A DNA stretch of 64,000 nt, taken from the NCBI GenBank assembly GCA_033856515.1, contig JAWVEY010000049.1:45228-109227 (forward strand). Reading direction: 5' to 3'. Below, piece after piece: positions 25,144-33,515 of the stretch. Position 1 is the stretch's first letter. Every line of letters begins with the position of its first letter. The stretch is from JALZKA01 sp033856515. Its GTDB lineage: Bacteria > Actinomycetota > Thermoleophilia > Solirubrobacterales > 70-9. The translations under genes were made by a program, and so were the position numbers. Under the pieces are notes generated by a model, which was given only the letters and a program-made list of their open reading frames with translations, did no database searches and had not been told where the DNA came from.

Positions 25144-25621
25144 CGCCCCGTTCCGGGTCGCGGTGCTTGCGGTCTCGACCTCGAAGTCGGCTGGCGACGG
25201 AGTGGACGAGAGCGGGCCGAAGCTTGGGGCGCTGCTGGAGGAAGCGGGCTGCAAGCTCGTCGCCATTGAGCTCATTCCCGACGATCGAGAGCTGATCGCG
25301 GGGCGCCTTCGCTTCTATGCCGACGAGGAGGCCTGCGACCTGATCGCGACCACCGGCGGGACAGGTCTGTCCGTGGACGACGTTACGCCGGAAGCGACCC
25401 GCGACGTGATCGACCGCGAGGCGCCGGGCATCGCGGAGGCGATGCGCCTGGCCTCGCGCGAGCATGTGCCGAAGCACTGGATGCTGTCTCGCGCCGTGTC
25501 AGGTAGCCGCGGCCGGACGCTGATCGTGAACTTTCCCGGCAACCCGAACGCGATCGAGCAGGCGGGAAAGGCGATCACTCCCTCCCTGGGACATGCACTC
25601 GGGTTGCTACGCCGGCAATAA
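25136..25621 (+). CDS. Molybdopterin adenylyltransferase family protein (MogA/MoaB)
   Basis: 161 residues. The MogA/MoaB fold is shown by LAVSTSKSAGDGVDESGP, the molybdopterin-binding IATTGGTGLSVDDVTPEAT and the C-terminal VNFPGNPNAIEQA. It adenylates molybdopterin before MoeA inserts the metal. The symbol is left open since MogA and MoaB cannot be separated from motifs alone. It ends the Moco operon, and its final 47 bases overlap the opposing membrane protein gene. Confidence 0.9.
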   Translation: MSDAPFRVAVLAVSTSKSAGDGVDESGPKLGALLEEAGCKLVAIELIPDDRELIAGRLRFYADEEACDLIATTGGTGLSVDDVTPEATRDVIDREAPGIAEAMRLASREHVPKHWMLSRAVSGSRGRTLIVNFPGNPNAIEQAGKAITPSLGHALGLLRRQ

Positions 25622-26405
25622 GCGCAACCACCGCGCCGGCGCCGGCCATGACGAGCCCTAGCGTCTCCAGGCCGCCGAAGACGGCGTCCCAGATCGCTCG
25701 CGCGGCTTCCTGGGCGGGATCGTCGTCAGGCTGGCGGGCCGCGATCTCGCGGCCTGCGATGTACCCGGTGAAGATGGCGACGCCGGCTAGGGCCACGCCC
25801 ATCGCGGCGCCGAAGACCGCAGTCCGGCGGTCATTGGCGACGATCACCCCGCCGATCATGAGCAGGCCGCCCAGGATCGGAAGGATCAGCGAGAACCCGC
25901 TCAGGTCGTCTGCCTTGCGTGCAACGTCGACGAGCGCTTCAGCCGAGCCCGTGTTGACGATCGCCAGATCGACGTCACGCTGAATCTGCCGCGCGAGCTG
26001 AGGCGCTGACTCCTCCAGGGCATCCGCGATCGGACCGCCGGCATCCTCGACCTTCACGCTTACGTCCTCTTCGAGCTTTCCGAGGGCCGCCTCGTTCGCG
26101 ACCACGAGGGCAGCCGTGAGAGCATCGCGAAACTCCTTGTTCTCGGTGACGGTGGCGATGTTCTTCTTGACCACCTTCTGCGTTTCCGAGCGGTCGGCGC
26201 CCTGCTTTTCCAGCTCATTCACGATCACGTCGGCGATCTCGTCTTGGACGCCCTCGTTGTCGACGACTACGATCGCGCGCTCGGCGAATCGCTCGGGGTC
26301 GAGCAGGTTCCGATCCGCGTAGCGCTCGAGGATGCCGCCGACGAGGGCGATTCCCCCGAGCACGATCAAAAGGATCGACGCGATCTGTCGCATGACGGGG
26401 CTCAT
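25575..26405 (-). CDS. Membrane protein with extracytoplasmic helical domain, hypothetical
   Basis: 276 residues. One N-terminal hydrophobic helix (about 8-26) is followed by about 150 mostly helical, charged residues (ERFAERAIVVVDNEGVQDEI ...) and then three more hydrophobic segments (about 172-190, 197-215 and 245-266). The middle is likely on the outside. The pattern resembles actinobacterial proteins of unknown function with a helical periplasmic loop; no family is assigned. The ATG overlaps the stop of the phosphoesterase gene by four bases, so they are co-translated. The 3' end overlaps mogA/moaB by 47 bases. Confidence 0.7.
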   Translation of the reverse strand: MSPVMRQIASILLIVLGGIALVGGILERYADRNLLDPERFAERAIVVVDNEGVQDEIADVIVNELEKQGADRSETQKVVKKNIATVTENKEFRDALTAALVVANEAALGKLEEDVSVKVEDAGGPIADALEESAPQLARQIQRDVDLAIVNTGSAEALVDVARKADDLSGFSLILPILGGLLMIGGVIVANDRRTAVFGAAMGVALAGVAIFTGYIAGREIAARQPDDDPAQEAARAIWDAVFGGLETLGLVMAGAGAVVALIAGVATRVHVPGRE

Positions 26406-27520
26406 CCTTCTAAATCCTCACGGGTCCACTCGTCGAGGAGGTGGAGGAGCTCGGGGTCTGAGTCGTCCTCGATCATCGCGATCGTGCCTGGCCAGTAAGC
26501 GCTGCCCTTCGACGACGAGCGCAGAAGGCTCGGGCTGTGGACCCAGCTGCCGGTGTTGAGAAGGGTCGCGCCGTTCTTGGTCACCCAGGCGTCTTCCTGG
26601 GGAAGCGGCCCGCGCCGGTGGGTGTGGCCGAACAGGACCCACTTGGCGTCGATGCGAAGGCGCTCGACGACCTCGCTCATCGCGTCGACGCCGGCCCGCG
26701 TGATCGCGTTGGGCGAAAGGTCAGCGCGCACCGGGCCGAGGCCCAGGCGGTTCGCGACACCCACGGCGCCTGGAAGTGCAACCGAGCCGAGAAGCCACCC
26801 GCGCACCTTGGCCGAGCGGCTCCCGCCCCCGGTCAGGGAATCCCAGATCCGCTTGGTAGGGGTGCCTCCCGGATGGTTGGTGCTTGCCCCGGCCTGGGCA
26901 AGCGCGTAGAGGAATGCGTAGACGGGCGCTGTGACTCGCTCGTATTCCTCCGGCTCGTCGGAGGACTCCACGTCCGGCGGCGCGAGAGGGTCCTCTCCCG
27001 ATGGTGCCAGCCCGAGCGTTCGCTCGACGAGCGCCAGCCCCAGCCGCTCGAATGTGGGGATCGTGAGGTGGCGGTCTAGGTAGTGGCCGTGCGTCGCGTA
27101 GACGTCCTTGCGGAGCCACACGCCGGGGTAGTTGATCCTGAGCTTCGCCCCGGGCATGGCCGCGCGGAGATCTGTCGCGGGCCACAGGTCGAGCCGGCCC
27201 TTGTCGGCGAGGCGAAGCGGGCGAGCTCCACGGAGCGCGCGCGCCTCGAGCCAGCTCGAGATCAGCTGGTAGTCGTGGTTGCCCGGCACCACGATCACTT
27301 CGCCGGCGGTCAGCGCGGCGAGCTTTCCGAGCGTCGGCTTGGCCAGGTCCATCGCCTCGGTGAACGGCCGGTCGCGAAACTCGAGGACGTCGCCGAGGAG
27401 CACCAGGCGATCGACTCCCTCGATGGCGTCGGCCAGGGTTCCGAACGCCTCGGGGCGCGACAAGAGGTCGGCTTCCGAGGCCGCGCCGAGGTGGAGGTCT
27501 GAGACGATCGCTGTCCGCAT
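26402..27520 (-). CDS. Calcineurin-like metallophosphoesterase
   Basis: 372 residues from the ATG at 27520. All five motif blocks are visible: SDLHLG (D8, H10), GDVLEF (D44), GNHDYQ, THGHYLD and FGHTHR. These form the two-metal site of the family. It hydrolyses a phosphomonoester or diester of unknown identity in the cytosol; there is no signal peptide. A long insert between GHYLD and GHTHR (about residues 165-310) is rich in proline and charged residues. The longer reading to 27778 adds 86 residues over the opposite-strand gene and is rejected. Confidence 0.85.
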   Translation of the reverse strand: MRTAIVSDLHLGAASEADLLSRPEAFGTLADAIEGVDRLVLLGDVLEFRDRPFTEAMDLAKPTLGKLAALTAGEVIVVPGNHDYQLISSWLEARALRGARPLRLADKGRLDLWPATDLRAAMPGAKLRINYPGVWLRKDVYATHGHYLDRHLTIPTFERLGLALVERTLGLAPSGEDPLAPPDVESSDEPEEYERVTAPVYAFLYALAQAGASTNHPGGTPTKRIWDSLTGGGSRSAKVRGWLLGSVALPGAVGVANRLGLGPVRADLSPNAITRAGVDAMSEVVERLRIDAKWVLFGHTHRRGPLPQEDAWVTKNGATLLNTGSWVHSPSLLRSSSKGSAYWPGTIAMIEDDSDPELLHLLDEWTREDLEG

Positions 27521-27556
27521 AGCGCGCTCATCCTTCCAGAGGTAGTCTCCCCAGCG

Positions 27557-30500
27557 ATGAGTGAGACGCTGGACGCGCCCGCCGAGGCACTGGGGGTGGA
27601 AGGAATCGCGGTCGAGAATCCTGCGACCGGCGAGACCCTTGCAACGATTCCGGAGCTTGGCGCCGCCGAGGTAGCCGCAATGGCCGAGAAAGCCCGCGCC
27701 GCACAACCCGGCTGGTGGGAAGCCGGCTTCGAGGCACGCGCCGAAGTCCTGCTCGCCGCGCGAGGCTGGATGGTCCAAAACGCCGAGCAGGTAGTGGGCA
27801 CGATCTGCGCCGAGACCGGGCGCCCGGCAGACGAGACGCAGTTCGCCGAGTTCGGCTACGGCCTATCGGCCCTCGAGTTCTGGGCCAAGAACGCGCCGGT
27901 CTACCTCGCCGACGAGGAGATCGAGTCGGCATCGCCCTTCGTCCGCGGCAAGCGCCTGGTGGTTCGCTACGAGCCCGTGGGGCTCGTCGGCGTGATCGGG
28001 CCGTGGAACTACCCGCTGAACAACTCCTTCGGGGACTGCATCCCGGCGCTCGCCGCCGGCAACGCCGTGATCCTGAAGCCGTCCGAGCTGACCCCGCTCA
28101 CGTCGCTTCTCATGGCGCAGATGCTCGCCGAGTGCGGCATCCCCGACGGCGTCTTCCAGGTCGCCACCGGACGCGGTGAGACGGGTGCCGCGTTGGTCGA
28201 CGAAGCCGACTTCGTGATGTTCACCGGCTCGGTCAAGACGGGCAAGCGGGTGATGGCCCAGGCGGCCGAGACGCTGACGCCCGTCGCACTCGAGCTCGGC
28301 GGCAAGGACCCGATGATCGTCTTGAGCGACGCGGACCTGGAGCGCGCGGCCAACGCCGCCGTCAGCTACGGGATGAACAACTCGGGCCAGGTGTGCATCT
28401 CGGTCGAGCGGATCTACGCCGAGGACGCGATCCACGACGAGCTCCTCGAGCGCATCACCCAGAAGGTCGAGGGCCTGCGCCAAGGTGCGCCCGGCCCGGC
28501 CGGCACGGTCGACGTGGGGGCGATGATCTTCCCCCCGCAGATGGACACGGTCGAGGCGCACATCGCCGACGCCGTCGAGAAGGGCGCGCGGATCGTCACC
28601 GGTGGCGAGCGGGGCGAAGGTCCCGGACGCTTCTTCCAGCCGACCGTCCTTGCCGACGTCGATCACTCGATGCTCTGCATGACCGAGGAGACGTTCGGCC
28701 CGACGCTTCCGGTGATGCGAGTCACCGACGCCGAGCAGGCTGTTGAGCTCGCGAACGACGGGCCGTACGGGCTTCAGGCCTCGGTGTGGACGCGGGATGA
28801 GGTCCGCGGCGAGGAGATCGCGCGGCGGATCCAGGCCGGGGTCGCCTGCGTGAACGACGCGCAGGTGAACTACGCCGCGCTCGAGTTGCCTATGGGCGGC
28901 TGGAAAGACTCCGGCCTTGGGTCCCGTCACGGGCCCGACGGCATTCGCAAGTACACGAAGCGCCAGTCCCTCCTGATCACCCCCGGATCTGCCGGCTTCC
29001 GCGACGCCCACCACTTCCCCTACTCGGCGCAGGTCACCGAGCTGATCGGTCAGACCTTCGCCGCCCTTGCCACATCGGACCTCTTTTCCGATCAGCAGCG
29101 CGTCACCCTGCGCGCCCTCTGCGACACCTTCATCCCGTCGCTCGAGCCGCCGGAGGATGACCGGGAGAACGCCGCGTTCTGGCGCCGCTCCGCGTCCGAT
29201 CTCAGCGTGCCTGAGTCGGTCGAGGTGGCGCTCCTAGGCGCCGAGCTGACTGAGGAGCAGGTGATTGGCCTCCGGGGCTTGCTCGATTCCTTGGCCGAGA
29301 ACGGCATGGCTCCAGAGACCCCGCGCGAGGCGCGCGAAGAGATCATCCACGCCTTCGAGGCGGCGAGCCCAGAGGCGCTCGATGGCGTTGCGACCTTCCT
29401 CGGCATCTGCGGTTCGCTCTATTACGGCCTGCCAGACCTCGGTACTGGCCGCAACCCGAACTGGGACGCAATGGGCTTCCCCGGCCCGATGGCCCCGCCG
29501 CCGGTTGATCGCGAGCGTCCGCTCAACGTTCGCCGCCCAACCGGCGAGGCGCAAGACCTGATCGAGGCCGACGTCGTTGTCATCGGCTCTGGAGCGGGCG
29601 GCGGCGTCATCGCCGGCGAGCTTGCCGCCACCGGGAAGTCGGTGATCGTCCTCGAGGCCGGCGACTACCACGACGACGCCGACTTCGACGGGCTCGAGCT
29701 CTCGGCCTACCAGCGCATGTACCTCAACGGTGGCCCGTTCCCGACCGTCGACCGCCAGGTCTCGATCGTCGCCGGCGCAGGAGTCGGGGGTGGCACCGTC
29801 ATCAACTGGCAGAACTGCCTGCGCACCTCGGACCACGTGCGGGCTGAGTGGGCGTCTGAGCACGGGCTGTCGGACCTGGCCGAGTCGAGCTATGACGAGC
29901 ACCTCGATTCGGTCTTCGAGCGGATCATGGTGAACGGCGAGTGCAGCGACATGTCTGGCCCGCACCATCGTCTTCAGGAGGCGTGCGAGAAGTTTGGCTA
30001 CGACTTCCGCACGATCACCCGCAACAGCGATCCGTCCAAGTACGACGCGGCGTCGGCGGCGTTCGTCGGCTTCGGTGACGCGTCAGGCGCCAAGCAGTCG
30101 ACCGCAAAGACGTACCTGGTCGACGCACAGGCGCGCGAGGCCCAGATCCTCGTCGGCGCGAAGGCTCAGCGCGTGTTGGTTGAGGACGCCAGGGCGGTAG
30201 GCGTCGAGGCGCTCTGGGCCGAGCCGCTCGCGCCGCCGAACGGGACGGAGCCGACCAAGCTGACCGTGCGCGCTCCCGTCGTGGTCGTGGCATGCGGGTC
30301 GATCGAGTCACCGGCGCTTCTCTTGCGCTCGGGCATCGGCGGTCCCGCGGTCGGCGACTACCTCCGCCTGCACCCGACGGTCGCCGTGACGGCCTATTAC
30401 GACGAGCCGCAGAACTGGATGTGGGGCCCGCCGCAGTCCGCGCTCTCGCATCAGTTCGCGGACGTGGGTGACGGGTATGGATTCTTGATCGAGTCGGCAC

Positions 30501-31063
30501 AGGCAACGACTGGTCTCTTTGGCGGCGCGGTCCCCTGGCGGTCGGGCGCCGACCACAAGCGCCGCATGCGCGAGTGGGACTATGCGGCACCGCTCATCGC
30601 GCTGGTGCGCGAGCGTGGCCACGGCCGCGTGATGCTCGACGTGGACGGCAACGCCGAGGTCCACTATCCAATCGACGACGAGCTCGACCGCGAGCACCTC
30701 AAGCAGGGAGTGGAGACGCTGGTGCGGATGCACGAGGCGGCAGGGGCGCGCGAGATCATCGGCTCCGGTCTCAAGGCCCCGGACTGGACCCGCGGCGACG
30801 ACCTCGACACATTCGTCGCGGCCCTCAACGCGCTCGAGATCAAGCCGCGCGAGTTCGTGACTTTCTCGGCGCACCAGATGGGCACCTGCCGCATGGGCCG
30901 CGACCCTGCGACCTCGGTCGCGAACCCGTGGGGTGAGCTCCACGACACACCAGGCGTTTGGATCGGCGACGCATCGGCCTTCCCGACAGCATCGGGCACC
31001 AACCCCATGGCGACGATCATGGCGCTCGCCCGCCGCACCGCCCACGCGATCGCCGCGGCGTGA
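27557..31063 (+). CDS. Aldehyde dehydrogenase / helical linker / GMC oxidoreductase fusion
   Basis: A single 1168-residue chain. Residues 1 to about 480 are a complete NAD aldehyde dehydrogenase, with VIGPWNYP, base Glu246 in LELGGK, nucleophile Cys280 in NSGQVC and WKDSGLGSRHG. About 490-640 is a helical segment (SDQQRVTLRALCDTFIPS) like gluconate dehydrogenase subunit 3 or the N-part of long-chain alcohol oxidases. About 670-1168 is a GMC flavoenzyme with VVVIGSGAGGGVIAGELA, AGAGVGGGTVINWQN, the active-site HQMGTCRMG and C-terminal GTNPMATIMALARR. It could take an alcohol through the aldehyde to the acid within one protein. The reading frame is uninterrupted and no internal stop/start junction is seen. 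Confidence 0.88.
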   Translation: MSETLDAPAEALGVEGIAVENPATGETLATIPELGAAEVAAMAEKARAAQPGWWEAGFEARAEVLLAARGWMVQNAEQVVGTICAETGRPADETQFAEFGYGLSALEFWAKNAPVYLADEEIESASPFVRGKRLVVRYEPVGLVGVIGPWNYPLNNSFGDCIPALAAGNAVILKPSELTPLTSLLMAQMLAECGIPDGVFQVATGRGETGAALVDEADFVMFTGSVKTGKRVMAQAAETLTPVALELGGKDPMIVLSDADLERAANAAVSYGMNNSGQVCISVERIYAEDAIHDELLERITQKVEGLRQGAPGPAGTVDVGAMIFPPQMDTVEAHIADAVEKGARIVTGGERGEGPGRFFQPTVLADVDHSMLCMTEETFGPTLPVMRVTDAEQAVELANDGPYGLQASVWTRDEVRGEEIARRIQAGVACVNDAQVNYAALELPMGGWKDSGLGSRHGPDGIRKYTKRQSLLITPGSAGFRDAHHFPYSAQVTELIGQTFAALATSDLFSDQQRVTLRALCDTFIPSLEPPEDDRENAAFWRRSASDLSVPESVEVALLGAELTEEQVIGLRGLLDSLAENGMAPETPREAREEIIHAFEAASPEALDGVATFLGICGSLYYGLPDLGTGRNPNWDAMGFPGPMAPPPVDRERPLNVRRPTGEAQDLIEADVVVIGSGAGGGVIAGELAATGKSVIVLEAGDYHDDADFDGLELSAYQRMYLNGGPFPTVDRQVSIVAGAGVGGGTVINWQNCLRTSDHVRAEWASEHGLSDLAESSYDEHLDSVFERIMVNGECSDMSGPHHRLQEACEKFGYDFRTITRNSDPSKYDAASAAFVGFGDASGAKQSTAKTYLVDAQAREAQILVGAKAQRVLVEDARAVGVEALWAEPLAPPNGTEPTKLTVRAPVVVVACGSIESPALLLRSGIGGPAVGDYLRLHPTVAVTAYYDEPQNWMWGPPQSALSHQFADVGDGYGFLIESAQATTGLFGGAVPWRSGADHKRRMREWDYAAPLIALVRERGHGRVMLDVDGNAEVHYPIDDELDREHLKQGVETLVRMHEAAGAREIIGSGLKAPDWTRGDDLDTFVAALNALEIKPREFVTFSAHQMGTCRMGRDPATSVANPWGELHDTPGVWIGDASAFPTASGTNPMATIMALARRTAHAIAAA

Positions 31064-31989
31064 CGGAGGCGGGGGACCCGGTGCCAGGCACGGTGCCTGG
31101 CACCGTGCCTGGCACGTACCGCACTCCGGACGAGCGCTTCGAGGATCTGCCCGGGTTTCCGTATGAGCCTCATTACCGCGAATGGGAGGGCCTCCGGCTC
31201 GCCCATATCGACGAGGGGGAAGGGCGCCCGGTCGTCTTCTTCCACGGGGAGCCGACCTGGTCGTATCTGTGGCGGAAGGTGATTCCGCCGGTCCTCGACG
31301 CGGGCTTTCGCTGCCTCGCTCCCGACTATCCGGGCTTCGGGCGCTCCGACAAGCCCACGGACCTCGGGTGGTACACGTACGACCGCCACGTAGAAGCCGT
31401 CGCGCCGCTCCTGGACGAGCTTGACCTCACGAACGCCGTCGCGGTCGTCCACGATTGGGGCGGCCCGATCGGCCTGCGCCTCGCGATCGACCACGCCGAC
31501 CGCTTCTCGGCGATGGTGATCATGGACACGGGGCTCTTCACCGGCGAACAGCCGATGTCGGAGGCGTGGCAGACGTTCCGCGCCTTCGTCGAGCGGACGG
31601 AGGACCTGCCGATTTCGATGCTGGTCGCAGGCGCGACAGCACGGGGACTGGATGACGACGTGGTCGCGGCTTATGACGCGCCGTTCCCGGTGCCCGAGTC
31701 CAAAGCGGGCGCCAGGGCGTTCCCCTTGATGCTCCCGACTTCGCCCGAGATGCCGGGCGCGGCGGAGGGCAAGCGCGTCCTCGAAGCGCTTGCGGCTGAC
31801 GGGCGCCCGAAGCTCCACCTGTGGGCCGACTCGGATCCGATCATCCCGCCGAAGGTGGGCGCGAAGTTCGCCGAGCGGATAAACGCTGACCCGCCCGAGG
31901 TGATCGAGAACGCCTCGCACTTCCTCCAGGAGGACGCCGGAGAGGAGATCGGCGCCCGGATCGCAAGTTGGCTCTTGAAGGCGGAGTGA
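31060..31989 (+). CDS. Haloalkane dehalogenase (HLD-I, DhmA type)
   Basis: 309 residues from the GTG at 31060, overlapping the preceding stop by four bases. The alpha/beta hydrolase has nucleophile Asp132 in VVHDWGGPIG, the oxyanion/halide HGEPTWSYLWR, LAPDYPGFGRSDKP, an acid in WADSDPII and His287 in ASHFLQED. Asp rather than Ser as nucleophile, with the Trp after the HGEP motif, is the haloalkane dehalogenase pattern; these enzymes swap halide for hydroxyl. The first 20 residues are unusual: three VPGT-type repeats encoded by tandem palindromic 12-mers. The physiological substrate is unknown. Confidence 0.83.
   Translation: MTEAGDPVPGTVPGTVPGTYRTPDERFEDLPGFPYEPHYREWEGLRLAHIDEGEGRPVVFFHGEPTWSYLWRKVIPPVLDAGFRCLAPDYPGFGRSDKPTDLGWYTYDRHVEAVAPLLDELDLTNAVAVVHDWGGPIGLRLAIDHADRFSAMVIMDTGLFTGEQPMSEAWQTFRAFVERTEDLPISMLVAGATARGLDDDVVAAYDAPFPVPESKAGARAFPLMLPTSPEMPGAAEGKRVLEALAADGRPKLHLWADSDPIIPPKVGAKFAERINADPPEVIENASHFLQEDAGEEIGARIASWLLKAE
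31081..31116. repeat. Three tandem 12-base GTGCCWGGCAC palindromes
   Basis: 31081-31092, 31093-31104 and 31105-31116 each hold the 11-base palindromic core GTGCCWGGCAC (W = A, T, T) plus one base. They lie inside the start of the dehalogenase reading frame and encode VPGT three times. Confidence 0.85.
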
Positions 31990-31990
31990 G

Positions 31991-32022
31991 GGTGCCTGGC
32001 ACCAGGCGCGGTGCCTGACACC
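31991..32022. repeat. Paired GGTGCCTGRCACC palindromes
   Basis: GGTGCCTGGCACC (31991-32003) and GGTGCCTGACACC (32010-32022) are separated by six bases, between the dehalogenase stop and the convergent hydrolase stop. They share the core with 31081-31116, so the dehalogenase gene is bracketed. They may also serve as a bidirectional terminator. Confidence 0.8.
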
Positions 32023-32025
32023 TCC

Positions 32026-32826
32026 TCAGGAGAGCGAGCGCTCTAGGAAATCCGTCACGGCGCGATTGAACTCGGCTGGGTGCTCGAGGTTCGGGAAGTG
32101 GGCGGCGCTTTCGATCTCGACGTGGTCGGCGCCGGTCCCGCGGGCGATCTCGAACGCGCCTCCCAAGATCGAGGGTTGGTCGAGCTCGCCGGTGATGACG
32201 AGGGTCGGGACCTTCACTTCTGAGAGGCGACCGATGGCGGCCGGCTCCAGGTCGCCGGGCTCGATCTCGAACGTGGCCTGGCGCTCCAAGAGCACTCGGT
32301 TAACGGTGGCCGCCTGGCGCCGGATCTCGCGATCGACGACGTCGGGCGCTCGGAACGGGCCGTCGAGCCACATTTTCATCTCGAGTTCGTTGGCGGCGTC
32401 GATGCCGCGGCTCTCATAAGCCGCGTCGACCGCGTCCCACTGGGCCGTGATATCCGGCGTGTGGGTCCAGCCCGACGGCGCCGCGGTGACTAGGACAAGT
32501 GCATTGACGCGGTGGGGGAGCGCGATGGCCATGTCGAGCGCGGCGTATCCGCCCATGGAGCTCCCGACGACGGCGGCCTTCTCGACGTCGAGAGAGTCGA
32601 GGATCTCCATAGCGTCGCCGTGAAGGGTGTAGGGGCGCTTGGGGTCGGCTGAGGAGCCGAAGCCGCGGGCGTCGAAACGAATCGTGTGGAAGTTCCGGCT
32701 GAGCACGGACCACTGTGGATCCCACATGCGGCTGTCAGAGATGCCCGAATGCATGAGGAGGACATCTGGGCCGCTGCCGGCGGCCTCGTAGGCGAGCCCC
32801 GTTTGTGTGCGCGCCGTGAGCCTCAA
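32026..32826 (-). CDS. Alpha/beta hydrolase
   Basis: 266 residues. The nucleophile elbow is GSSMGG, the oxyanion region is LLMHSGISDSRMWDPQ, the acid lies in VITGELDQPS and the catalytic His in SAAHFPNLEHP. The pattern is that of 3-oxoadipate enol-lactonase-like or esterase hydrolases. The substrate is unknown. It overlaps the upstream DUF2993 gene by four bases (32823-32826), and the pair forms a two-gene minus-strand unit convergent with the dehalogenase. Confidence 0.82.
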   Translation of the reverse strand: MRLTARTQTGLAYEAAGSGPDVLLMHSGISDSRMWDPQWSVLSRNFHTIRFDARGFGSSADPKRPYTLHGDAMEILDSLDVEKAAVVGSSMGGYAALDMAIALPHRVNALVLVTAAPSGWTHTPDITAQWDAVDAAYESRGIDAANELEMKMWLDGPFRAPDVVDREIRRQAATVNRVLLERQATFEIEPGDLEPAAIGRLSEVKVPTLVITGELDQPSILGGAFEIARGTGADHVEIESAAHFPNLEHPAEFNRAVTDFLERSLS

Positions 32827-33467
32827 AGCTCGATGGTCACGGCAGAGGTGATGAATGCGGCGAACGGTCCGGTCGGGATCCCGGCGACCTCTCCTCCGCC
32901 CTCGATGACGTGAACGCGGCCATCGTCGGATTCGATCTTCATGTCCAGGTCGACGTCCACCTCGGTCCCTCCGGTGGCGACGTTGAGGATCCCGCCGAGG
33001 ATGTCGCCCCCCGGCAGATTGAAGGTCTCTGCCCCGAACTCGGCCAGGTCCGAGACCGACGTGTTCCCCGTGGCCTCGAGCGAGTATGGCTCGTCGCCGT
33101 TGCGCGTCAGAACGAAGTTGCTCATCTGCACCGGCCCCATCGAGGAGTCGCGGATAACGATCTCGACGTCATCGAAGCGATCGAGGTCGTCGAAGACGAC
33201 CGGATCGTCGGCAGTTGTCACCTCCAGATCGAGCCCGGTCGCGTCAACGGCGACCTTGTCGCCGCTTCCCCACAGAAGGCGCGCGGCCGGCGTGGCGGAA
33301 AGGGAAACGTCGGCCGCGCCGCCGTTCTCGGTCAGGCGGTCCTCGATCACGCCCTCGCCGATGCCTGGCAGGAAGAGCTGGCTGAGGACGAGCACGAGCA
33401 GGATCGCCGCACCGGCGATGGCGGCGATTCGGCCAGGGATCGACCTCGGAAGGCGAACTGACGGCAC
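32823..33467 (-). CDS. LmeA/DUF2993-family lipid-binding protein
   Basis: 214 residues with an N-terminal hydrophobic signal/anchor (about 12-34). A beta-rich domain then starts LPGIGEGVIEDRLTENGG, the usual opening of DUF2993, and carries repeated VEIVIRDSSMGPVQMSNFVL-type strands. Mycobacterial LmeA binds phospholipids in the periplasm and affects mannan elongation. Here it is predicted to be anchored on the outer face of the membrane. It diverges from the DUF5995 gene; no lipomannan gene is nearby, so a specific pathway cannot be stated. Confidence 0.75.
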   Translation of the reverse strand: MPSVRLPRSIPGRIAAIAGAAILLVLVLSQLFLPGIGEGVIEDRLTENGGAADVSLSATPAARLLWGSGDKVAVDATGLDLEVTTADDPVVFDDLDRFDDVEIVIRDSSMGPVQMSNFVLTRNGDEPYSLEATGNTSVSDLAEFGAETFNLPGGDILGGILNVATGGTEVDVDLDMKIESDDGRVHVIEGGGEVAGIPTGPFAAFITSAVTIEL

Positions 33468-33515
33468 GGTTCAAGCTTGGCAGGAGCGATCGGCGCGGGT
33501 ACGATCGCTGATGAC

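Noticed and set aside
29234..29968. Long minus-strand open frame inside the aldehyde dehydrogenase/GMC fusion
   Set aside because: High-GC shadow frame opposite a clearly coding region; residue composition (Val, Arg, Asp, Gly rich) matches antisense of GC-rich codons.
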